Shown: piece after piece, positions 26,149 to 35,645 of the stretch
Layout of the letters: every line of letters begins with the position of its first letter
Numbering within the stretch: the stretch's first letter is position 1
NCBI RefSeq assembly: GCF_002374835.1
Contig: NZ_NWVD01000001.1
Location: forward strand, 558,001-622,000
Length of the DNA stretch: 64,000 nt
Reading direction: 5' to 3'
DNA from: Sphingomonas ginsenosidimutans
Lineage (GTDB): Bacteria; Pseudomonadota; Alphaproteobacteria; Sphingomonadales; Sphingomonadaceae
Position numbers and translations under genes: made by a program
Notes under the pieces: generated by a model
Told to the model about the DNA's origin: nothing
What the model saw: only the letters and a program-made list of their open reading frames with translations
Database searches by the model: none

Positions 26149-26810
26149 CCCAGCTTCCCGAACTGCGCCTCATAGGCGGCGCGGTCGCCGCCCGCGAGCA
26201 GCCGCGCCTGTTCGCGCCAGCGATCGCGCTCCATCCGGCCCTCGAACGGCGAAAGCTGCGCGTCCAGCACGGCGGCCTCGGCGTCGTCGATCCACGCCAG
26301 TTGGTCGACGCGGGTAATGCCCAGTTCCGCCAGCCGCGCTGCGATCTTCGGCCCAAGCCCCTTCAGCAGCGATACCTGCTGCGCACCGGGGTCGGCGGAT
26401 GGCGCCGCAGGGGCCGGGGAGGGGGTATCCGCCGCGATGCTCGCGGGTGTCGCATCCAGCGGCGCGGCGGCAGCGATCGGCTCGTCGGCGAGCGGCGCCT
26501 CGGCAGGCCGCTCGTCCTCTGCCGGGGTTGGAGCTGGGGTTGGGGCTGGGACCGGAGCGGGGGGCGGAGTGGGTGCCGCTGCCGGGGCAGGCTGCGGCGC
26601 GGTGTCGCGCACCTCCACCCCGTCCGCCTTCAGATCGGCGATACGCTGTTGCTCGTCCGCCTCCGCGGCCCGGCGCGCGCGCTTGTTGCGCGCGCCGACG
26701 ATCATCGCGATGACCGTCAGGATCGCCGCGATCGCAACGATGACCAGCGCGATCGTGACCAGCACGCCGTCCTGCGACACCGGTTCGAGAGAGAAGCTGC
26801 CTGAATTCAT
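26145..26810 (-). CDS. Membrane-anchored helix-hairpin-helix protein
   Basis: 221 residues. One transmembrane helix at about 17-40 (VTIALVIVAIAAILTVIAMIVG), a basic stop-transfer (RNKRARR), and an Ala/Pro-rich linker of about 80 residues with PAPTPAPT repeats. A C-terminal helix-hairpin-helix segment follows (about 150-215), containing LLKGLGPKIAARLAELGITRVDQLA. This 'flap-endonuclease-like H3TH' type domain occurs in many alphaproteobacterial proteins of unknown function; DNA binding is possible. It is located between purD and the gre-like gene on the same strand. Confidence 0.8.
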   Translation of the reverse strand: MNSGSFSLEPVSQDGVLVTIALVIVAIAAILTVIAMIVGARNKRARRAAEADEQQRIADLKADGVEVRDTAPQPAPAAAPTPPPAPVPAPTPAPTPAEDERPAEAPLADEPIAAAAPLDATPASIAADTPSPAPAAPSADPGAQQVSLLKGLGPKIAARLAELGITRVDQLAWIDDAEAAVLDAQLSPFEGRMERDRWREQARLLAGGDRAAYEAQFGKLG

Positions 26811-26841
26811 CTGGGCATCCTGTTAGACGTATCGCCGGGGA

Positions 26842-28101
26842 TCAACCTTCGTCGATCGCCTTGGCTCCGATATCGCGGCGGAAGAATCCGCTCGGGAAGT
26901 CGATCGCATCGACCGCGGCATAGGCCGCGCGCTGCGCCGCCGCGATGTCGGCACCCCTCGCGGTGACCGCCAGCACGCGCCCGCCGTCGGCGACCAGTTG
27001 CTCGCCGCGGCGCGCGGTGCCCGCCTGGAAGACGACCGCACCGTCGCGTTCCGCCGCCGCGATCCCCGCGATCGCGCCGCCCTTCTCTGGCGTGCCGGGA
27101 TAGCCGCTCGCCGCCATCACCACCGTCAGCGCCGCGTCGTCGGCGAAGGCGGGCGCGGGCAGGTCCGCCAGCCGCCCTTCCGCCACCGCCAGCAGCACCT
27201 CCGCCAGATCGCCGGCGAAGCGCATCATCAGCACCTGGCATTCCGGGTCGCCGAAGCGGACGTTATATTCGATCAGCTTCGGCCCGTCGGCGGTCAGCAT
27301 CAGCCCGGCGTAGAGCACGCCGACATAGGGCGTGCCCGCCGCGGCCAGCGCGTCGATCGTCGGACGCACGATCTCGCCCAGCGCGCGCTCCTCCAGTTCC
27401 GGGGTCAGCACCAGCGCGGGGCTGTACGCGCCCATGCCGCCGGTGTTCGGGCCGGTATCGCCGTCGCCGACGCGCTTGTGGTCCTGCGCCGATCCGAACA
27501 CGGCGGTCGCGCTGCCGTCGGACAGGACGAACAGGCTCGCCTCCGGTCCCTCCAGCCGCTCCTCGATCACCGCCTCGACCGGGCCGTTGGCGTACAGGTC
27601 GCGGATCGCGGCCTCCGCCTCGGCGCGGGTGTCGGCGACCACCACGCCCTTGCCCGCGGCCAGGCCGTCGGCCTTGATGACGCAGGTGTCGCCGAAATCG
27701 TCGAGGCAGGCGAGCGCGCCGTCGCGGGAGGTGACGCGGAAATAGCGCGCGGTGGGGATGCCGACGCGTGCGCACAGATCCTTGGTGAAGCCCTTCGACC
27801 CTTCCAGCCGCGCCGCCTCGCGCCCCGGCCCGAACACCGGCACGCCGATCGCGCGGACATTGTCGGCCAGGCCGTCGACCAGCGGTCCTTCGGGGCCGAC
27901 CACCACCAGCCCGATCTGCTGGCGGCGGACGAAGTCGATCACCGCCCGGTGATCCGCCACGTCCAGGTCGGCGATCGTCGCATGCTGCGCGATGCCGGGG
28001 TTGCCCGGCGCGGCGAACAGCGTATCGAGAAGCGGCGACTGCGCGAGTTTCCACGCGAGCGCATGCTCGCGGCCCCCAGACCCCACCAGCAGGATGTTCA
28101 T
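26842..28101 (-). CDS. purD: Phosphoribosylamine-glycine ligase
   Basis: Second step of de novo purine synthesis. 419 residues, full length. N-terminal [14 protein letters not shown] at 7-20, the ATP-grasp core ([33 protein letters not shown]), [13 protein letters not shown], and [17 protein letters not shown] with the metal ligands. The start codon at 28101 overlaps the divergent xseA start in the four bases CATG. GGGGG lies 6 bases before its ATG, inside the xseA reading frame. Confidence 0.97.
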   Translation of the reverse strand: MNILLVGSGGREHALAWKLAQSPLLDTLFAAPGNPGIAQHATIADLDVADHRAVIDFVRRQQIGLVVVGPEGPLVDGLADNVRAIGVPVFGPGREAARLEGSKGFTKDLCARVGIPTARYFRVTSRDGALACLDDFGDTCVIKADGLAAGKGVVVADTRAEAEAAIRDLYANGPVEAVIEERLEGPEASLFVLSDGSATAVFGSAQDHKRVGDGDTGPNTGGMGAYSPALVLTPELEERALGEIVRPTIDALAAAGTPYVGVLYAGLMLTADGPKLIEYNVRFGDPECQVLMMRFAGDLAEVLLAVAEGRLADLPAPAFADDAALTVVMAASGYPGTPEKGGAIAGIAAAERDGAVVFQAGTARRGEQLVADGGRVLAVTARGADIAAAQRAAYAAVDAIDFPSGFFRRDIGAKAIDEG

Positions 28102-29536
28102 GGCCGACCCCCTTCACGATACCCACCCCCAGGACAGCGGGGCGGGGCGGCTGGTAGCCGAGGCGATGCCCGGCGACAATGCGATGGCGCTCAGCGTCAG
28201 CGAACTGTCGGGCCGCCTGAAGCGGATGGTGGAGGGCGAATTCGGCCACGTCCGCCTGCGCGGCGAGATTTCGGGGTACAAGCGCGCGGCATCCGGCCAC
28301 GTCTATCTGTGCCTCAAGGACGATGCCGCGGTGATCGACGGCGTGATGTGGAAGGGCAGCGCCGCCGGCCTCGCCTTCCGGCCCGAGGATGGGGTGGAGG
28401 TGGTCGCGACCGGGCGGCTGACGACCTATCCCGGCCGCTCGAAATACCAGATCGTCATCGACCGGATGGAGCTGGCCGGCGCGGGCGCGCTGATGGCGCT
28501 GCTGGAGAAGCTCAAGGCGAAGCTGGCGGCGGAGGGGCTGTTCGATCGCGCCGCGAAGAAGCCGCTGCCGTTCATGCCGCGCACCATCGGGGTCGTCACC
28601 TCGCCGACCGGCGCGGTGATCCGCGATATCCTCCACCGGCTGGAGGATCGCTGCCCGACGCATGTCGTGGTGTGGCCGGTGAAGGTGCAGGGGCAGGGCG
28701 CGGCCGAGGAGGTCGCCGCGGCGGTGCGCGGCTTCGATGCGCTGCCCGCCGACGGCAGCGGCCCGGTGCGGCGCCCCGACCTGGTGATCGTGGCGCGCGG
28801 CGGCGGCTCGATCGAGGATCTGTGGGCCTTCAACGAGGAGCCGGTGGTGCGCGCGGTCGCCGCCTGTTCGATCCCGGTCATCTCCGCGGTGGGGCATGAA
28901 ACCGATACGACATTGTGCGACCACGCCGCCGACCTGCGCGCGCCCACGCCGACCGCGGCGGCGGAGATCGCGGTGCCGGTGCTGGCCGAGCTGCGGCTGT
29001 CGCTCGACGCGATGGGCAACCGCACCGAACGCTGCGCGCGCCGCTATGTCGAGCGCGGGCGCGAGCGGCTGGAGGCGCTGGCGCGCGTATTGCCGGCGCG
29101 CGACCGGCTGCTGGGGCCGCAGCGCCAGCGGCTCGACGACCTGGGCGGGCGGCTCGACCGCGGGCTGGAGCGGCGCGTGACGCGCGCCCGCGGCGAGCTG
29201 GACCGCGCGGGCGGCGCGATCCGACCCGCGACGCTGGCGCGGCGGGTGGAGGCGGCGCGCGCGCGGCTGGCGGACGTCGGCCGGCTTGTCGACAGCCTCA
29301 ACCCCGACCGGATCCTGGAGCGCGGCTATGCCCGGGTGGAGGGGCAGGACGGCGCCACGCTGACCACCGCCGTTGCCGCCCGCGCGGCCGGCGCGATCCG
29401 CCTGCGCTTCCGCGACGGTGCGGTGGCGGCGCGGGTCACGGAAGGCGACGCACCCCCGCCGCCGCCCGCAAAGGTTGAGCGCAAGCCCGCGCGCGCCTAT
29501 CCCGACTCCGGTACCGCGCAGCCACGGCTGCTGTGA
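28100..29536 (+). CDS. xseA: Exodeoxyribonuclease VII large subunit
   Basis: 478 residues. N-terminal OB-fold at about 30-125 ([25 protein letters not shown]), then the nuclease domain with [32 protein letters not shown] and [26 protein letters not shown], and a long coiled-coil C-terminus rich in Arg, Leu and Ala that wraps the small XseB subunits. The ATG at 28100 has CAGGA five bases upstream. An internal ATG at 28163 is possible but would remove residues usually present. It is divergent from purD with overlapping start codons. The small subunit gene xseB is not in the window. Confidence 0.95.
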   Translation: MADPLHDTHPQDSGAGRLVAEAMPGDNAMALSVSELSGRLKRMVEGEFGHVRLRGEISGYKRAASGHVYLCLKDDAAVIDGVMWKGSAAGLAFRPEDGVEVVATGRLTTYPGRSKYQIVIDRMELAGAGALMALLEKLKAKLAAEGLFDRAAKKPLPFMPRTIGVVTSPTGAVIRDILHRLEDRCPTHVVVWPVKVQGQGAAEEVAAAVRGFDALPADGSGPVRRPDLVIVARGGGSIEDLWAFNEEPVVRAVAACSIPVISAVGHETDTTLCDHAADLRAPTPTAAAEIAVPVLAELRLSLDAMGNRTERCARRYVERGRERLEALARVLPARDRLLGPQRQRLDDLGGRLDRGLERRVTRARGELDRAGGAIRPATLARRVEAARARLADVGRLVDSLNPDRILERGYARVEGQDGATLTTAVAARAAGAIRLRFRDGAVAARVTEGDAPPPPPAKVERKPARAYPDSGTAQPRLL

Positions 29537-29561
29537 TCCCCGTTCGAAGGTTCGTTGACCG

Positions 29562-29765
29562 ATGCTGATGTCCCACGCCGATCGCGCCGCGAAGGTCCAT
29601 TACATGGCCAACGGCTTCCGCATCCTGTCGCCCGGCGACCATGTGCTGTGCGCCGCCACCGACGCGCGCATCCCGCTGGAGGACCTGCGCTACTGGGACG
29701 TCGCCACCCAGCGCCCCTTCGCCAGCGCCGCCATCGCCGCGCAGGAAATGGCGCCGGCGCGTTAG
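29562..29765 (+). CDS. DUF2093 protein (67 aa)
   Basis: A complete DUF2093 domain: KVHYMANGFRILSPGDHVLCAATDARIPLEDLRYWDVATQRPFAS. These small proteins are widespread in alphaproteobacteria, frequently next to xseA as here, with no known function. A second ATG at 29568 is an alternative start. The stop codon overlaps the convergent stop of the next gene in the four bases TTAG. Confidence 0.85.
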   Translation: MLMSHADRAAKVHYMANGFRILSPGDHVLCAATDARIPLEDLRYWDVATQRPFASAAIAAQEMAPAR

Positions 29766-30310
29766 CGCAGGCGGATCGCGCGATAGCTGCGGCTGTCGAC
29801 GTTGATGAAATAGCCGCCCATCGCCCCGCGCCGGACGCGCACCTTGGCGCCGGCGCGCGGCAGGAAGTTCATCGTCTCGGTCGTCTGCCACACCGGATGG
29901 CCTTCGTCGGCCAGCACGATCTCGCCGCGCCCGTTGGGGCCGGCGCGCGCGGCCTGGACCGTGCTGTTGATCTCCGTGAACGCCTCGCGCTCGTCGTCCT
30001 TGTCGCCGTCGCCGCCGCCGAAGATGCCCAGCGACGGCAGGTTCAGCCCGAACAGCGAGCGCCGCGCCTTGCGCACGTCGCCGCGATCGACGATCCGCAC
30101 GTCCCGCGCTGCCACCGCCTGCTCCAGCGCCGCGCTCGCCTTGTCGAAACATGCCAGCCGCGCATCGGCGGCGGCGATGCGGCGGCATTCGGCAAAGGAC
30201 GCCAGCACGCGCGTCGCGCCGCCATCGGCCGCGCGGTCCTGCGCAGCCGCCAGCGCTGGCGAGGCAGCGGTCAGCAGCGTCGCGATGCCCAACGTGAACC
30301 TGACGGTCAT
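29762..30310 (-). CDS. Exported protein of unknown function (182 aa)
   Basis: Signal peptide MTVRFTLGIATLLTAASPALA. The mature part has a CR..AA..ARLACFD helix (RRIAAADARLACFDKASAAL), which I associate with a family of small alphaproteobacterial periplasmic proteins. It continues with LNLPSLGIFGGGDGDKDD, then a beta-rich half (GRGEIVLADEGHPVWQTTE, KVRVRRGAMGGYFINVDSRSYRAIRLR) resembling an SH3-like barrel. The function is not known. The start is the ATG at 30310; RBS AGGAACAGG is just upstream. Divergent from the large TonB receptor. Confidence 0.75.
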   Translation of the reverse strand: MTVRFTLGIATLLTAASPALAAAQDRAADGGATRVLASFAECRRIAAADARLACFDKASAALEQAVAARDVRIVDRGDVRKARRSLFGLNLPSLGIFGGGDGDKDDEREAFTEINSTVQAARAGPNGRGEIVLADEGHPVWQTTETMNFLPRAGAKVRVRRGAMGGYFINVDSRSYRAIRLR

Positions 30311-30466
30311 CCTGTTCCTCCCAAGCGATACCCCAGCGCCCTAGGTCGCGCGCGCCGCAGCGACAAGTCAGCCCTGTGACCAACATGTAACACCCGTGCG
30401 AAAAATGTTGCCTGGGCATGACACTTGTTGCGGTTGTGGGGTCCGCCGCGATAGCGAAACGACATT

Positions 30467-30518
30467 CCGGGCGACGCACGCCCGGGGCACACAAGGGAGC
30501 GCGCCGGAAAACCGGCGT
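30467..30518 (+). promoter_or_regulatory. Two tandem hairpins in the 5' leader of the TonB receptor gene
   Basis: CCGGGCG-acgca-CGCCCGG at 30467-30485 and CGCCGG-aaaa-CCGGCG at 30502-30517, both perfect. The second ends 17 bases before the start codon, directly ahead of the AAGGGGA ribosome site. They could stabilise a highly expressed mRNA or control ribosome access. No known riboswitch class matches. The promoter in 30311-30460 was not identified with confidence. Confidence 0.5.
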
Positions 30519-30534
30519 CTACAAGGGGACTTAT

Positions 30535-33500
30535 ATGCTGAACGTCTATCGTTCGCGCCTGCTCGCATCGACGCTGCTCGTCGGTGCGGCGGTGATCGCC
30601 CACCCGGCACTCGCACAGACCGCCGATCCGGCCAGCCAGCCCAAGACGGGCGTGCAGAGCACCGATCCGTCGGCGCCCGCCGCCGGCATCTCCAGCCAGG
30701 AATCGGCCCCGCCGGCCGGCGACAACAGCACCGGCGACATCGTCGTCACCGGCACGCTGATCCGCAATCCGAACCTGATCTCGTCCAGCCCGGTGTCGGT
30801 GATCGGCGCCGAGGAGCAGGCGCTGCGTCAGCGCAACACCGCGGAAGAGCTGCTGCGCGACCTGCCGGGCGTCGCGCCCAGCATCGGTTCGGCCGTCAAC
30901 AACGGCAACGGCGGTGCGGCCTATGTCGACCTTCGCGGCCTGGGCAACTTCCGTAACGTCGTTCTGCTCGACGGCACGCGCATCACCCCGGCCAGCAGCG
31001 TCGGCCGCGTCGACCTCAACAACATCCCGCTCGCACTGGTGCAGCGCACCGATGTGCTGACCGGCGGTGCGGCGACCACCTATGGCGCCGACGCCGTGTC
31101 GGGCGTGGTCAACTTCATCACCCGCTCCGACTTTTCGGGCATGGAGCTGAACGTCTCGAACGGCATCACCGAGCGTGGCGACGGTGCCTCGTTCCGTGCC
31201 GACCTGACGCTGGGCGCGAACTTCGATGACGGTCGCGGCAACGCGGTGGTGTCGTTCGGCTACCAGGACGTCGACCCGGTCTACCAAGGCGCGCGCAACT
31301 TCTCGCGCAACAACTACACTTCGACATCGGGCGGTCGCGGCGGTTCGGGTACCACGGTTCCGGGCCGCTTCACGCTGCCGGCCGCATACAACACGATCGA
31401 TCCCTCGACCGGCTCGCTTCGTCCGTATGTCGGTTCGACGGACGGGTTCAACTTCAACCCGTACAACATCTTCCAGACGCCGTTTAAGCGGTACAACATC
31501 TACGCCGCGGGCCACTATGACGTGTCCGACAAGGTCCAGGTGTACGGTCGCGGGCTGTTTTCGAAGAACACCGTCAGCACGATCATCGCGCCATCGGGCA
31601 TCTTTGGTCAGCTGCTGACCATTCCGGTCAGCAACCCGTACCTGCCGGCTGCCGCGCGTGCGCAGTTCTGCGCCAACAACGACTTCGACCCGAACACCGC
31701 GGGTATCCAGACGTTGACCGCTGCGCAGTGCGCCGCCGCGGCAACCGCGACCTCGCCGAACGATCCGAATTTCCGCTCGTTCACGACGACCGTTGGCCGT
31801 CGCACGACCGAGGTTGGGCCGCGTCTTTCGGACTATGTCACGACTGTGTTCGATTATCGCGCCGGCGTGAAGCTGGGCATCACCGACTCGATCTCGCTGG
31901 ACATTTCCGGCGCGTACGGCGAGTCGGAAAACCGTCAGACGCAGCAGAACTATGTGCTGATCTCGCGTCTGCGCACCGCGGTCTACACCACCAGCACGAC
32001 CAGCTGTAATCTGGGTGCGTCGCCGGCGGTGCTGAACCCGAATCCGGCGCTGCCGCCGCTCGCCAACGCGGGTGCCGGCACCAATGCGGGCACGGGTTGC
32101 GTCCCCGTCAACATCTTCGGTGCCGATGGCTCGATCCTGCCGAATCAGGTGCCCTACCTGACCGCCGCCGCGATCACGTCGCAGAACACTTCGCTGGCGC
32201 AGGCCCGCGCGCTGCTCAGCGGCGATCTGGGTGCGTCGCTGCCGTGGGCGAGCGAGCCGATCGGCTTCGCGGTGGGTGCGGAATATCGCAAGTACACCGC
32301 GTCGCAGTTCGCCGACACGCTGTCGCAGACCGCGGGTGAACTGGGCGGCGCCGGCGGCGCCGTGCCGAACTTCACCGGCAGCTATGACGTCAAGGAAGGC
32401 TATGCCGAAGTCATCGCGCCGCTGGTGTCCGACCAGCCGTTCTTCCACAGCCTGACGATCGAAGGCGGCGTCCGCTATTCGAGCTACAAGGTGAAGGCCG
32501 CGGGCAACCCGAGCTACGACACCTGGACGTACAAGGGCGGCGGCAGCTGGGAACCGGCGTCGGGCATCAAGGTGCGCGGCAACTACCAGCGCGCGGTGCG
32601 CGCGCCGAACATCGCCGAACTGTTCTCGCCGCTTAACACCGGCCTGACCACGCTGGCGGTCGATCCGTGCCGTACCACTGCGACCTATGCGGGTCCGGTC
32701 GGGAACGCCAATCTGGCGGCCGTCTGCCTTGCGCAAGGTGCGCCGGCTTCGACGATCGGGGCGATCCGCAACCCGACCGCGAACCAGGCCGATGTGACCA
32801 CCTCGGGCACCACGACGCTGCGGCCGGAAACTTCGAACAGCTTCACGGTGGGCGTGGTGCTCCAGCCGGACTTCGTGCCGGGGCTGTCGATCACGGTCGA
32901 TTACTATAACATCTTGATCCGTAACGCGATTTCGCAGCCGGTTCCGGGTGATCTCATCACGGGTTGCTTCGGGGACAGCAACGGCAGCGGGATCACCGCC
33001 AACAGCGTCAACAACCCGATCTGCGCGCTCTTCCGCCGTAACCCGGTGACGGGCGGTCTGGACGGCGATCCGGCGACGACGCAGGGTCTGCTGCTGCCGG
33101 CGAGCAACTCGGGCAAGATCCTGACCGACGGTATCGACCTGGGCGTCAACTATCGCCGCGATCTGGGCTTCGCGAAGCTCAACCTCAGCTTCAACGGCAA
33201 CTGGACGAACCGTTCGAAGTTCCAGGCGCTGGTGCCGGGTTCGGTCGTGCCGGTGGGCAACCCGATTGGCGGTGGCCTCGCGCTGCCGACGACCGGCTAT
33301 CGCGAGTGCGTCGGCTATTACAGCGGCAACTGCGGTTCGCCGGGTTCGGCCGGTCCCAGCTCGGCGGCGGGTTCGATCCAGCCGGAGTTCACCTGGAACC
33401 AGCGCACGACGCTCAGCATCGGCGATGTCGATCTGTCGCTGCTGTGGCGCCACCTGGGTTCGGTGCAGGTCGAGCCGGGCGTGACCACCTTCAAGGGCAC

Positions 33501-33759
33501 GATCGGCGCTGGCGCGCTGGCCGGTACCGACGTCGATTTCGGCCGCATCAAGGCGTACGATTACTTCGACTTCGCGACGCGCTTCGGGGTCAACGACAAC
33601 TTCGACCTGACCGTCACCGTCACCAACCTGTTCGATCGCCAGCCCCCGCTGGTTGGCGGCACGGTCGGTTCGGCGTCGTTCAACAGCGGCAACACCTATC
33701 CGTCGACCTACGACGCGCTGGGTCGCCGCTTCAACGTGGGTGCGCGGATCAAGTTCTGA
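30535..33759 (+). CDS. Large TonB-dependent receptor (1074 aa)
   Basis: Signal peptide MLNVYRSRLLASTLLVGAAVIAHPALAQ. A TonB box-like GDIVVTGTLIR follows at about 68, then the plug with NTAEELLRDLPGVAPSIGSAVNNGNGG, VDLRGLGNFRNVVLLDG and TDVLTGGAATTYGADAVSGVVNF. The barrel ends ...RRFNVGARIKF. It is longer than average, with large loops containing paired cysteines (AQFCANN..AQCAAAA, SCNLG..GTGC, RECVGYYSGNCG). Codon use is visibly different from its neighbours, with more GGT, CGT and GTT codons, as expected for a very abundant protein. The start at 30535 has AAGGGGA. It opens the sulfotransferase/hydroxylase island and has a strong terminator, so it is transcribed alone. Confidence 0.93.
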   Translation: MLNVYRSRLLASTLLVGAAVIAHPALAQTADPASQPKTGVQSTDPSAPAAGISSQESAPPAGDNSTGDIVVTGTLIRNPNLISSSPVSVIGAEEQALRQRNTAEELLRDLPGVAPSIGSAVNNGNGGAAYVDLRGLGNFRNVVLLDGTRITPASSVGRVDLNNIPLALVQRTDVLTGGAATTYGADAVSGVVNFITRSDFSGMELNVSNGITERGDGASFRADLTLGANFDDGRGNAVVSFGYQDVDPVYQGARNFSRNNYTSTSGGRGGSGTTVPGRFTLPAAYNTIDPSTGSLRPYVGSTDGFNFNPYNIFQTPFKRYNIYAAGHYDVSDKVQVYGRGLFSKNTVSTIIAPSGIFGQLLTIPVSNPYLPAAARAQFCANNDFDPNTAGIQTLTAAQCAAAATATSPNDPNFRSFTTTVGRRTTEVGPRLSDYVTTVFDYRAGVKLGITDSISLDISGAYGESENRQTQQNYVLISRLRTAVYTTSTTSCNLGASPAVLNPNPALPPLANAGAGTNAGTGCVPVNIFGADGSILPNQVPYLTAAAITSQNTSLAQARALLSGDLGASLPWASEPIGFAVGAEYRKYTASQFADTLSQTAGELGGAGGAVPNFTGSYDVKEGYAEVIAPLVSDQPFFHSLTIEGGVRYSSYKVKAAGNPSYDTWTYKGGGSWEPASGIKVRGNYQRAVRAPNIAELFSPLNTGLTTLAVDPCRTTATYAGPVGNANLAAVCLAQGAPASTIGAIRNPTANQADVTTSGTTTLRPETSNSFTVGVVLQPDFVPGLSITVDYYNILIRNAISQPVPGDLITGCFGDSNGSGITANSVNNPICALFRRNPVTGGLDGDPATTQGLLLPASNSGKILTDGIDLGVNYRRDLGFAKLNLSFNGNWTNRSKFQALVPGSVVPVGNPIGGGLALPTTGYRECVGYYSGNCGSPGSAGPSSAAGSIQPEFTWNQRTTLSIGDVDLSLLWRHLGSVQVEPGVTTFKGTIGAGALAGTDVDFGRIKAYDYFDFATRFGVNDNFDLTVTVTNLFDRQPPLVGGTVGSASFNSGNTYPSTYDALGRRFNVGARIKF

Positions 33760-33786
33760 TCTGCGTCGCCACGGCGAACCTGATGA

Positions 33787-33814
33787 GGGGGTGGGCTTCG
33801 GCCCGCCCCCTTTT
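33787..33814 (+). terminator. Rho-independent terminator of the large TonB receptor gene
   Basis: GGGGGTGGGC, loop TTCG, GCCCGCCCCC followed by TTTTC. A perfect 10-bp stem 28 bases after the stop codon. Confidence 0.9.
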
Positions 33815-33933
33815 CATATGGTACGATGCCGGGCGCGTAAGCAGGGGGACGACGACGGCGCGCGTTGAACGCGGGTCATCGTCGTATCGGCATTATCCGA
33901 TCGCCGCGCATCATCGCGCCGGCGCCGCCAAAC

Positions 33934-35583
33934 TCAGTCGGCGAAGCCGTAGCGTTCGACCCACGGCGCCAGGATCGGCAGCGCCGGCGCCAGCTGCTCG
34001 GCATAGCGGCGCCACTGGCCACGCCCGTCGAACAAGCCCTGCCGCACCTGCGTCGCGCTGGCGGTGCCGACGCCGCGCCGCTGCGCCGTGCGGTCGAAAC
34101 GCAGGAAATCGTCGGTCCACGGCAGGTCGATGAACGTCGCCATCGCCCGTACCGTCGCCTCGAAGTCGGTCACCAGCCGGTCGTAGCGTACTTCGTGGAA
34201 GGCCAGCGGCAGGTGCGCGCGGCAAGTCTCGGTCAGCCGCATCAGCGCGTCATAGTGACGCGCCGCTTCCGTCAGGTCGCTGAAGCACCAGGCGGCGGGG
34301 CTGGGGGTGAAATTGATCCGATAGCAGCTGAGCACCACGTCGCGCGGGTCGCGCCGCATCACCAGGATGCGCGCATCGGGAAACAGCCGCGCGATGATCG
34401 GCAGCCTGGCGCCGCCCAGCGGGTTCATGTCGACGAACGTGCCAGCGGTGCTGGCGCCATAGCCGCGCACGCGCTGCCAATAGGCGGTGCGCAGCGCCTC
34501 GCATTGCTCCTCGCTGATCGCGTCGAGGTCCGCCAGCGTCCCGTCGTCGTGCAGCAGGACGCCGTCGGTGGCGGCGAGCGTGTCGCGCTCCTCCAGCGCC
34601 GAAACCCCTGCGGCGCTGGCCAGGATGTTCTCGACCAATGTCGTGCCGGACCGCGGATAGCCCAGCAGAAACACATGGCGCTTCGCTGCCTCCACGGCCG
34701 TGCGCGCGGCCGGGGCGGGGGCGACGTCGCCGCGTGCCGCGACCTGATCCGCGATCCGTTCGATGAACGCGCGATGCGACGGGCGGTCTGTGCCGGGCGC
34801 CAGCACGCGGCGATAGACGTCGCGAAAATTGGCCTGCGCTGCATCATAGGCCGCGAACGCCTCGGCGGTGCGGCCCTGCCGGTCCAGCGCATCGCCCAGC
34901 AGCGTCAGCGTGCGCGTCCGGTCGTCGCCGCGCACGACCGGCAGCAGCGGCCGCAGCCGTGCCTCCGCGCCCGGTCCGTCGCGCGCCTCGATCGCGATCG
35001 TCGCCAGGGCCGCGGCCGCACTGGGGTCGAGCGGCGCCAGCGCCAGCGCCCGTTCGGCCAATTGGCGCGCTTCGTCCGTCTCCCCACGTCGCGCCGCGGC
35101 GTCCGCCAGCCGCCCCCATGCGGGCGAAAGGGTCGCGTCGACCGCTACCGCACGCCGGTAACTGTCACCCGCGGCCGCTTCCAGCCGCATCGCTTCCAAC
35201 GTATAACCCCGCTCCAGCCACGCCGCACCGTGACGCGGCTCGGCTGCGACAACGCGGTCAAGTGTCGCCAATGCCTCGCTCAGGCGACCGTCTTTCCGCA
35301 GCACCGCCCCGATCGCACCGGCGATCAGGACGTCGCCCGGTGCGATCGCCAAAGCGCGGTGGAGGAGGTCGAGCGCCGCGGAATAATCGCCCGCCTCCTC
35401 CCGCTGCCAGGCGGCAAGGTTGAGGTACATGGGGTCCGCATCGCCCGCCGCGATCGCGCGTTCCGCGATCCGCGCGGCCGCGGCGATGTCGTTCGCCGCC
35501 AGCGCCCGTTCGGCCTGCGCCCGCAGGCGTGCGCGCTCACCGGCGGTGGCGGGGCGGGGGCGGCGTGGAAGCTTGTTTGACAT
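33934..35583 (-). CDS. TPR-repeat sulfotransferase
   Basis: 549 residues. About residues 15-260 are TPR-like helix pairs (RIAERAIAAGDADPMYLNLA, ALATLDRVVAAEPRHGAAWL, QLAERALALAPLDPSAAAAL). The sulfotransferase domain follows. Its PAPS 5'-phosphosulfate loop is FLLGYPRSGTTLVENIL at 305-321, the 3'-phosphate site ILVMRRDPRDVVLSCY near 400, and a late FHEVRYDRLVTDFEATV segment completes the fold. All binding elements are intact, so PAPS-dependent sulfation of a protein or small acceptor is likely. The TPR part probably recruits the substrate. Its gene is convergent with the TonB receptor. The start at 35583 (MSNKLPRRPRP) was preferred to a codon 14 residues upstream that has no ribosome site. 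Confidence 0.87.
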   Translation of the reverse strand: MSNKLPRRPRPATAGERARLRAQAERALAANDIAAAARIAERAIAAGDADPMYLNLAAWQREEAGDYSAALDLLHRALAIAPGDVLIAGAIGAVLRKDGRLSEALATLDRVVAAEPRHGAAWLERGYTLEAMRLEAAAGDSYRRAVAVDATLSPAWGRLADAAARRGETDEARQLAERALALAPLDPSAAAALATIAIEARDGPGAEARLRPLLPVVRGDDRTRTLTLLGDALDRQGRTAEAFAAYDAAQANFRDVYRRVLAPGTDRPSHRAFIERIADQVAARGDVAPAPAARTAVEAAKRHVFLLGYPRSGTTLVENILASAAGVSALEERDTLAATDGVLLHDDGTLADLDAISEEQCEALRTAYWQRVRGYGASTAGTFVDMNPLGGARLPIIARLFPDARILVMRRDPRDVVLSCYRINFTPSPAAWCFSDLTEAARHYDALMRLTETCRAHLPLAFHEVRYDRLVTDFEATVRAMATFIDLPWTDDFLRFDRTAQRRGVGTASATQVRQGLFDGRGQWRRYAEQLAPALPILAPWVERYGFAD

Positions 35584-35645
35584 AGGCCAGCCGAGGCTTT
35601 TAGCCTGACGGCGACTTCCTGCCACCTTTTACGATGGGATCGCGC

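Noticed and set aside
30307..33453. A 1048-codon open frame antisense to the large receptor gene.
   Set aside because: Composition (Arg, Ala, Val, Gln, His) and lack of domains show that it is the shadow of the receptor gene.
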